A stretch of 64,000 bases of DNA. Origin: Salinimicrobium catena. Lineage in GTDB: Bacteria; Bacteroidota; Bacteroidia; Flavobacteriales; Flavobacteriaceae. Shown here piece by piece: positions 57,893 through 64,000 of the stretch. Made by a program: the position numbers and the translations under genes. How positions within the stretch are numbered: position 1 is the stretch's first letter; the number at the start of each line of letters is the position of its first letter. Under the pieces are notes generated by a model that saw nothing but the letters and a program-made list of their open reading frames with translations, did no database searches and had not been told where the DNA came from. The DNA lies in assembly GCF_900102915.1 (NCBI RefSeq), contig NZ_FNGG01000004.1, positions 124,001 to 188,000 on the forward strand, written 5' to 3'.

Positions 57893-57925
57893 AAAAAAGC
57901 TCCATGGTGATCATGGAGCTTTTTT
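57893..57925. terminator. Bidirectional intrinsic terminator
   Basis: AAAAAAGCTCCATG/CATGGAGCTTTTTT stem of 14 bp with a 5-nt loop between the synthase gene and the convergent gltA. Confidence 0.92.
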
Positions 57926-57946
57926 GCTTATTTCTCAGGCTGCTAA

Positions 57947-59233
57947 TTATCTGTTAGCGATGTCCTTGAATTTTCTGTGAGTTTCCCCAATGTAAACCTG
58001 TCTTGGTCGTCCAATCGGTTCTTTGCGCAGACGCATTTCTCTCCATTGAGCGATCCATCCTGGTAAGCGTCCTACCGCGAACATCACGGTAAACATTTCT
58101 GTTGGGATACCCATCGCACGGTAAATGATTCCGGAGTAGAAATCTACGTTAGGATATAATTTTCTGTCAATGAAATATTGATCTTCCAAAGCAGCTTTTT
58201 CAAGACCTTTGGCGATCTCAAGGATTGGATCTTCCACTCCGAGCTGCCCCAGAACTTCATCGGCTGCTTTTTTGATGATCTTGGCACGAGGGTCAAAGTT
58301 CTTATACACTCTGTGTCCAAAGCCCATTAGCCTGAATGGATCATCTTTGTCTTTAGCTTTCGCTATAAACTTGGAAGTATCTCCTCCGTCAGCTTTGATC
58401 TCTTCAAGCATTTCGATCACTGCCTGGTTGGCACCACCGTGTAGCGGCCCCCAAAGTGCAGAAACCCCTGCAGAAATAGAAGCGAACAGCCCGGCATGAG
58501 AAGAACCTACGATCCTTACGGTAGAAGTAGAACAGTTCTGCTCATGGTCTGCATGCAAAATAAGGAGCTTATCCAAAGCATTCACCACAGTTTTGTTCAG
58601 CTTGTAATTCTTTTTATTATCCTCCTGGAACATCATTTTAAGCAAACTCTCTACATATCCAATGTTAGTGTCTTTGTTGTAAAGATTCTGGTTGTTCTTT
58701 TTACGAAGCGTCCAGGCAGCAAGAACAGGAAATTTGGCAAGGATCTTCACGATAGCCTTGTACATATCCTCTTCTGAATCTACGTTCACAGACTTAGGGT
58801 TGAAAGCGGTCAAAGCACTGGTTAGAGATGAAAGCACTCCCATTGGGTGAGCAGATTCCGGAAAACCTTTTAGCACGGTTTTCATATCTTCGTTTACGAT
58901 GCTTTGATCCAGGATATCTGTATTGAACTTCTGAAGCTGAGTTTCTGTAGGAAGTTCACCAAAGATCAACAAGTAAGCTACTTCGAGAAAATCAGCTTTT
59001 TCAGCCAACTCTTCAATAGAGTACCCTCTGTACCTAAGAATCCCTTTCTCTCCGTCAAGAAAGGTAATGGCACTCTCACAAGAACCTGTGTTCTTATACC
59101 CGGGATCAAGGGTAATGGCCCCGGTTTCTCCTCTTAACTTGGTGATATCAAGAGCAATTTCATTTTCAGTTCCGACCACTAAGGGCAGGTCGATCTTTTT
59201 TCCCTCTATTTCTACTGTAGCTACTTTTGACAT
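57947..59233 (-). CDS. gltA: Citrate synthase
   Basis: Condenses acetyl-CoA with oxaloacetate at the entry to the TCA cycle. Length 428 residues, the type II (hexameric-like) size. Signatures include LDGEKGILRYRGYSIEELA, the catalytic His segments LHADHEQNCSTSTVR and WGPLHGGANQAVIEML, MGFGHRVYKNFDPRA, and the Asp-containing NVDFYSGIIYRAMGIP. It lies downstream of eno on the minus strand but is separated by a terminator, so it is probably transcribed independently. Confidence 0.96.
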   Translation of the reverse strand: MSKVATVEIEGKKIDLPLVVGTENEIALDITKLRGETGAITLDPGYKNTGSCESAITFLDGEKGILRYRGYSIEELAEKADFLEVAYLLIFGELPTETQLQKFNTDILDQSIVNEDMKTVLKGFPESAHPMGVLSSLTSALTAFNPKSVNVDSEEDMYKAIVKILAKFPVLAAWTLRKKNNQNLYNKDTNIGYVESLLKMMFQEDNKKNYKLNKTVVNALDKLLILHADHEQNCSTSTVRIVGSSHAGLFASISAGVSALWGPLHGGANQAVIEMLEEIKADGGDTSKFIAKAKDKDDPFRLMGFGHRVYKNFDPRAKIIKKAADEVLGQLGVEDPILEIAKGLEKAALEDQYFIDRKLYPNVDFYSGIIYRAMGIPTEMFTVMFAVGRLPGWIAQWREMRLRKEPIGRPRQVYIGETHRKFKDIANR

Positions 59234-59484
59234 ATTGTTTATGAATTTGCGTGATTTTTATTTTAAGGATTGCTAAATTACAAAATTCTCAGCTATTTTC
59301 GGTCTGCTCAGGCCGATTCCTTTATGGAATCCATCCTCTTTATAGACGCTTTTTTCGGGTGCGGTTTTATTTCTGAAAAGAAATATTCAGATCCCACTTT
59401 ATACTGAAAAAACTTAAACCGAAATTTCTTAAAATTAGGAACTAAGATCTACCTAAAATATGATGCTCATCAGGTTTAAAACGC
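59234..59484. other. Gene-free gap upstream of gltA
   Basis: No reading frame of note. It should contain the gltA promoter; the best candidate on the minus strand is TAATTTAG about 40 nt before the ATG, one base off consensus. A short hairpin GATTCC-TTTAT-GGAATC lies at about 59315-59331. No -33 element is convincing. Confidence 0.35.
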
Positions 59485-59515
59485 AAAAAACCTTTCCGGG
59501 CAGGGAAAGGTTTTA
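59485..59515 (-). terminator. Intrinsic terminator of eno
   Basis: AAAACCTTTCC/GGAAAGGTTTT stem, 6-nt loop, 24 bp beyond the eno stop on the minus strand. Confidence 0.85.
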
Positions 59516-59538
59516 ATGAATTTTTATTTCTTCGGAAA

Positions 59539-60849
<1,311 letters not shown>

Positions 60850-60958
60850 TTAGCCACTGCAAGATACGAATACTTAGAAAAAAAGGTAAAAGCCATTGCG
60901 CTTACTTCAATGGCTTTCACATAATTTTATCAACGAATACGATTTAGTTCTTAAAAAA

Positions 60959-60991
60959 GAAAAATCCCCGCTTTAGACGGGGATCTTTTTT
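60959..60991 (-). terminator. Intrinsic terminator of carA
   Basis: ATCCCCG/CGGGGAT stem with a 7-nt loop and flanking A/T runs; it begins at the carA stop codon. Confidence 0.85.
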
Positions 60992-62102
60992 AGGCTTTTT
61001 CTTTGATCATGTTGTGTATGAACTCATCAAAAAGATAGTACGCATCATTGGGCCCCGGACTAGCTTCGGGATGGTACTGCACAGAGAAACAATTCTTGTT
61101 CTTCATCCTTATTCCCGCAATGGTGTTATCATTAAGATGTTTATGAGTGATCTTCACATCTGGATGTGCAGCTGTCTCCTCTTCACTAACAGTGAAGCCG
61201 TGGTTCTGAGAAGTGATCTCTCCCTTACCTGTCTCCAGGTTCATCACAGGATGATTGATACCCCTGTGGCCATGGTGCATCTTATACGTGGAAATGCCAT
61301 TTGCCAGTGCAATGATCTGGTGCCCCAGACAAATTCCGAAGAGAGGTTTATCCTCTTCCATGATATCTTTAGCAACCTGTATCACCCCCTCAAGCGGTCT
61401 TGGATCACCGGGACCGTTAGAAAGCAGGTAACCATGAGCCCCCCATTCCTTCATTTCCGCGTAGCTCGTATTGTAAGGAAATACTTTACAGTAAACATCC
61501 CGTCTTTCAAGATGTCTTAAAATGTTCCTTTTCACCCCTACATCCAGCACAGCCACTTTATATTTAGCATCTTCAGATCCGAAGAAATACGGCTCTTTAG
61601 TAGAGACCTTTGACGCGAGTTCCAGTCCGTCCATATTAGGCACCTCAGAAAGTTCCTTTTTAAGGGCATCCATATCTTCAAAATCGGTCGTGATCACCGC
61701 GTTCATAGCCCCGTTTTCCCGGATATAAGTTACCAACGCCCTGGTATCAACATCTGAAATGGCAAAAAGGTTGCTCTTACCAAGAAAATCCTGAAGAGAC
61801 ATATCTGCCGCGGGACGCGAATGATAGTAACTGAAGTTCTTACAGATCAAACCGGAGATCTGTGCCGTATCTGCTTCTTCTTCAAGCTCATTGGTACCGT
61901 AGTTCCCAATATGGGCATTGGTGGTCACCATGATCTGCCCAAAGTAAGAAGGATCTGTAAATATTTCCTGATAGCCGGTCATCCCGGTATTAAAGCAAAC
62001 TTCCCCAAAAGCTTTTCCATCCTGGTCGCCCACAGCCTTTCCGTGGAAAACAGTTCCGTCTTCCAACAACACTATCGCTTTTTTTCTTGTTTGATATTTC
62101 AT
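60990..62102 (-). CDS. carA: Carbamoyl-phosphate synthase small subunit
   Basis: Glutamine amidotransferase subunit that supplies ammonia for carbamoyl phosphate (arginine and pyrimidine synthesis). The 370 residues comprise the N-terminal CarA domain (GKAVGDQDGKAFGEVCFNTGMTGYQEI) and the class I amidotransferase domain: SNGPGDPRPL, nucleophile Cys in FGICLGHQI, and His/Glu in SVQYHPEASPGP. The large subunit gene is not in the window. Its position behind rplQ is typical of Bacteroidota. Confidence 0.96.
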   Translation of the reverse strand: MKYQTRKKAIVLLEDGTVFHGKAVGDQDGKAFGEVCFNTGMTGYQEIFTDPSYFGQIMVTTNAHIGNYGTNELEEEADTAQISGLICKNFSYYHSRPAADMSLQDFLGKSNLFAISDVDTRALVTYIRENGAMNAVITTDFEDMDALKKELSEVPNMDGLELASKVSTKEPYFFGSEDAKYKVAVLDVGVKRNILRHLERRDVYCKVFPYNTSYAEMKEWGAHGYLLSNGPGDPRPLEGVIQVAKDIMEEDKPLFGICLGHQIIALANGISTYKMHHGHRGINHPVMNLETGKGEITSQNHGFTVSEEETAAHPDVKITHKHLNDNTIAGIRMKNKNCFSVQYHPEASPGPNDAYYLFDEFIHNMIKEKA

Positions 62103-62176
62103 AGAATAAACGGGTTTAAGATTTTTACCCTTTTTCAGCTTTTAAACACCAGCCGAAAAATGTGATTAGACAATAT

Positions 62177-62212
62177 AAAAAAAGGATAAGCTTTTAATCG
62201 CTTATCCTTTTA
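62177..62212 (-). terminator. Intrinsic terminator of the rpsD-rpoA-rplQ operon
   Basis: AAAAGGATAAGC/GCTTATCCTTTT 12-bp stem with an 8-nt loop, 25 bp beyond the rplQ stop. Confidence 0.9.
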
Positions 62213-62236
62213 AAAATTTATGAAGTAAGAATCATT

Positions 62237-62728
62237 TTATTCCTCTTTTCCTTCGTTGCTTTTATTCTCAGTAGCCTCTGGAGCCTTCTGTGAAGTATCG
62301 GCAGATTTCTTAGACCTACCAGCCCTACGAGTAGATTTCTTCTTCTCTGGCTTGTTCACATTATAAGTCTCGTTGTAGTCAACCAGTTCGATAAGCGCCA
62401 TATCAGCGTTATCTCCCAAACGGTTCCCTAACTTGATGATCCTGGTATATCCTCCCGGACGATCACCAACTTTAGGCGCTACTTCGCGGAACAATTCAGA
62501 AATTGCGTTCTTGTCACGCAATTTGCTCATAACGATCCTTCTGTTGTGAGTAGTATCTTCTTTAGACTTGGTCACTAAAGGTTCCACGAACTGCTTTAAA
62601 GCTTTCGCCTTGGCAACAGTGGTGTTGATGCGCTTATGTTCGATAAGTGAACAAGCCATGTTGGCCAACATCGCCTTGCGATGCGCAGTTTTTCTACCTA
62701 AGTGGTTTATTTTTTTTCCGTGTCTCAT
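62237..62728 (-). CDS. rplQ: 50S ribosomal protein L17
   Basis: The 163-residue protein begins [34 protein letters not shown], the L17 signature, and continues with [29 protein letters not shown]. The C-terminal about 45 residues are an extra Lys/Glu/Ser-rich, disordered extension common in Bacteroidota. It is the last gene of the alpha operon, 97 bp after rpoA. Confidence 0.97.
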   Translation of the reverse strand: MRHGKKINHLGRKTAHRKAMLANMACSLIEHKRINTTVAKAKALKQFVEPLVTKSKEDTTHNRRIVMSKLRDKNAISELFREVAPKVGDRPGGYTRIIKLGNRLGDNADMALIELVDYNETYNVNKPEKKKSTRRAGRSKKSADTSQKAPEATENKSNEGKEE

Positions 62729-62825
62729 GACATTTTTTGTTTCATCATCTTGCTGCGACCCATTTTGAGGAGCAAATTATGATGGTTAAAATTATAATTT
62801 TTGACAGTTGCGTATTAAACCGCGA

Positions 62826-63818
62826 CTAGTCTTTATCAAGTTTATATTTTGAAAGATCCATTCCGAAATTCAATCCTTTGTTGTTTACAAGCTCTTCAAG
62901 CTCGGTCAAAGATTTCTTTCCAAAGTTACGGAACTTCATCAAGTCGTTTTTGTTGTATGATACAAGATCCCCAAGTGTATCCACTTCAGCAGCCTTAAGG
63001 CAGTTAAGTGCTCTCACTGAAAGATCCATATCAACCAACTTGGTTTTCAACAACTGACGCATATGAAGAGATTCCTCATCATAAGTTTCAGTTTGTGCAA
63101 TTTCATCGGCCTCCAGCGTAATGCGCTCATCAGAGAACAGCATAAAGTGGTGGATCAAAGTCTTGGCAGCTTCTGTCAAGGCATCTTTTGGATGAATTGA
63201 ACCATCTGTGATGATCTCAAAAACCAGCTTTTCATAGTCGGTCTTTTGCTCTACACGATAGTTCTCGATGCTATACTTCACATTTTTCACCGGAGTGTAA
63301 ATAGAGTCGGTATAGATAGTACCCAAAGGCGCATTGGCTTTCTTGTTCTCTTCAGCAGGAACATATCCTCTACCTTTTTCTACGGTCACCTCCATGTTAA
63401 GGTTTACCTTTTTATCCATATTACAGATCACAAGATCTGGGTTTAGGATCTGGAAACCAGAGATAAACTTTTGGAAGTGTCCTGCGGTAAGCTGCTCCTG
63501 ACCTGATACAGAAATTGTAACGGCTTCATTGTCTATTTCATCAATTTGCCTCTTGAACCTGATTTGTTTCAGGTTTAGAATAATTTCGGTTACATCTTCC
63601 ACTACCCCGGGGATAGTAGAGAATTCGTGATCTACTCCTTCCATACGGACTGAAGTGATCGCAAACCCTTCAAGTGAAGATAACAGTACTCTCCTTAAAG
63701 CGTTACCAACGGTCAATCCATAACCGGGTTCCAAAGGGCGGAATTCAAATTTCCCTTCGAAATCGGTTGAATCAATCATTATAACTTTATCGGGCTTCTG
63801 AAAATTTAATATTGCCAT
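62826..63818 (-). CDS. rpoA: DNA-directed RNA polymerase alpha subunit
   Basis: The 330-residue scaffold subunit. The N-terminal dimerisation domain has [32 protein letters not shown] and [10 protein letters not shown] flexible linker leads to the C-terminal domain with the helix-hairpin-helix [40 protein letters not shown]. It is 20 bp downstream of rpsD and upstream of rplQ in the usual alpha-operon order. Confidence 0.98.
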   Translation of the reverse strand: MAILNFQKPDKVIMIDSTDFEGKFEFRPLEPGYGLTVGNALRRVLLSSLEGFAITSVRMEGVDHEFSTIPGVVEDVTEIILNLKQIRFKRQIDEIDNEAVTISVSGQEQLTAGHFQKFISGFQILNPDLVICNMDKKVNLNMEVTVEKGRGYVPAEENKKANAPLGTIYTDSIYTPVKNVKYSIENYRVEQKTDYEKLVFEIITDGSIHPKDALTEAAKTLIHHFMLFSDERITLEADEIAQTETYDEESLHMRQLLKTKLVDMDLSVRALNCLKAAEVDTLGDLVSYNKNDLMKFRNFGKKSLTELEELVNNKGLNFGMDLSKYKLDKD

Positions 63819-63838
63819 ATTACGACTTCTGTGAATTA

Positions 63839-64000
63839 TTATTTCGAATATAATTCGACGATGAATTGTTCATTTATATTTTCCGGAATTTGGACTCTTG
63901 CCGGAACAGAAACATAAGTTCCTTCTTTTGTTTCGTTGTTGAATGTGATCCATTCGTAAACATTGCTGGTATTAGCCAATGAATCCTGGATGGCGGTTAA
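63839..64000 (-). CDS. rpsD: 30S ribosomal protein S4 (C-terminal part)
   Basis: The last 53 codons of rpsD, cut by the right edge. The translation contains [20 protein letters not shown] and ends FIVELYSK, the typical S4 C-terminus. It lies immediately upstream of rpoA in the alpha operon. Confidence 0.93.
   Translation of the reverse strand, partial: LTAIQDSLANTSNVYEWITFNNETKEGTYVSVPARVQIPENINEQFIVELYSK

Overview
The window is a stretch of ordinary chromosome from a member of the Bacteroidota, most likely a marine or environmental Flavobacteriaceae (Gramella/Salegentibacter/Zunongwangia-like). The evidence is a PorP/SprF protein next to a secreted protein with a gliding-motility/type IX secretion C-terminal domain, a single-chain SecDF, DUF1599, DUF4293, DUF2911 and DUF6588 proteins, a Rho with a long disordered insert, promoter elements of the Bacteroidota type (TTTG, about 19 nt, TAnnTTTG) and the gene order rpsD-rpoA-rplQ-carA-eno-gltA. 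The genus is inference. I see no insertion sequence, prophage, CRISPR array or integron.

Layout. 1-3.1 kb: an FtsX-type permease (cut by the window edge) and its ATPase, divergent from a TesA-like lipoprotein esterase. 3.2 kb: tRNA-Arg(ACG). 3.4-8.3 kb: a CoA-disulfide-reductase/rhodanese fusion, then a T9SS-type adhesin with its PorP/SprF partner. 8.4-12.3 kb, minus strand: DUF1599 protein, DoxX/thioredoxin-like protein, tpiA, prmA (frameshifted) and clpS. 12.3-17.7 kb: folP-cdaA, an MsbA-like exporter, truA, a phosphoesterase and a DUF4293 protein. 17.9-22.9 kb: rho, an orphan lipoprotein, two tRNA-Glu(TTC) followed by rpsT, and proS. 22.9-29 kb, plus strand: a Tyr/Arg/Ser-rich lipoprotein, a FadL-like porin, folE, cysS, yidD and lgt. 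29.4-38 kb, minus strand: secDF, mdh, two DUF6588 paralogues and gyrB. 38.2-45.8 kb: DUF2911, queE, a PBP4-like and an LD-carboxypeptidase pair, a lipoprotein, rluF, small proteins, an AI-2E family exporter and a YkvA protein. 45.8-52.6 kb: folD, ffh, argS, a conserved hypothetical protein and a pair of guanidino-group hydrolase-like genes. 52.8-57.9 kb: a secreted glycosidase-like lipoprotein translationally coupled to a 1257-residue polysaccharide synthase fused to glycosidase domains. 57.9-64 kb, minus strand: gltA, eno, carA, rplQ, rpoA and the end of rpsD.

Most of the window is housekeeping: translation (rpsT, rpsD, rplQ, proS, cysS, argS, tRNAs, truA, rluF), transcription (rpoA, rho), envelope biogenesis (secDF, yidD, lgt, ffh), central carbon metabolism (tpiA, eno, gltA, mdh) and folate/deazapurine synthesis (folP, folE, folD, queE). 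The part that looks least described is the two-gene unit at 52.8-57.9 kb. There a BcsA-type membrane synthase carries its own GH26-like hydrolase and a degenerate second barrel on its periplasmic side, next to a separate lipoprotein that resembles that second barrel. This could be a self-contained machine for making and trimming an unknown exopolysaccharide.
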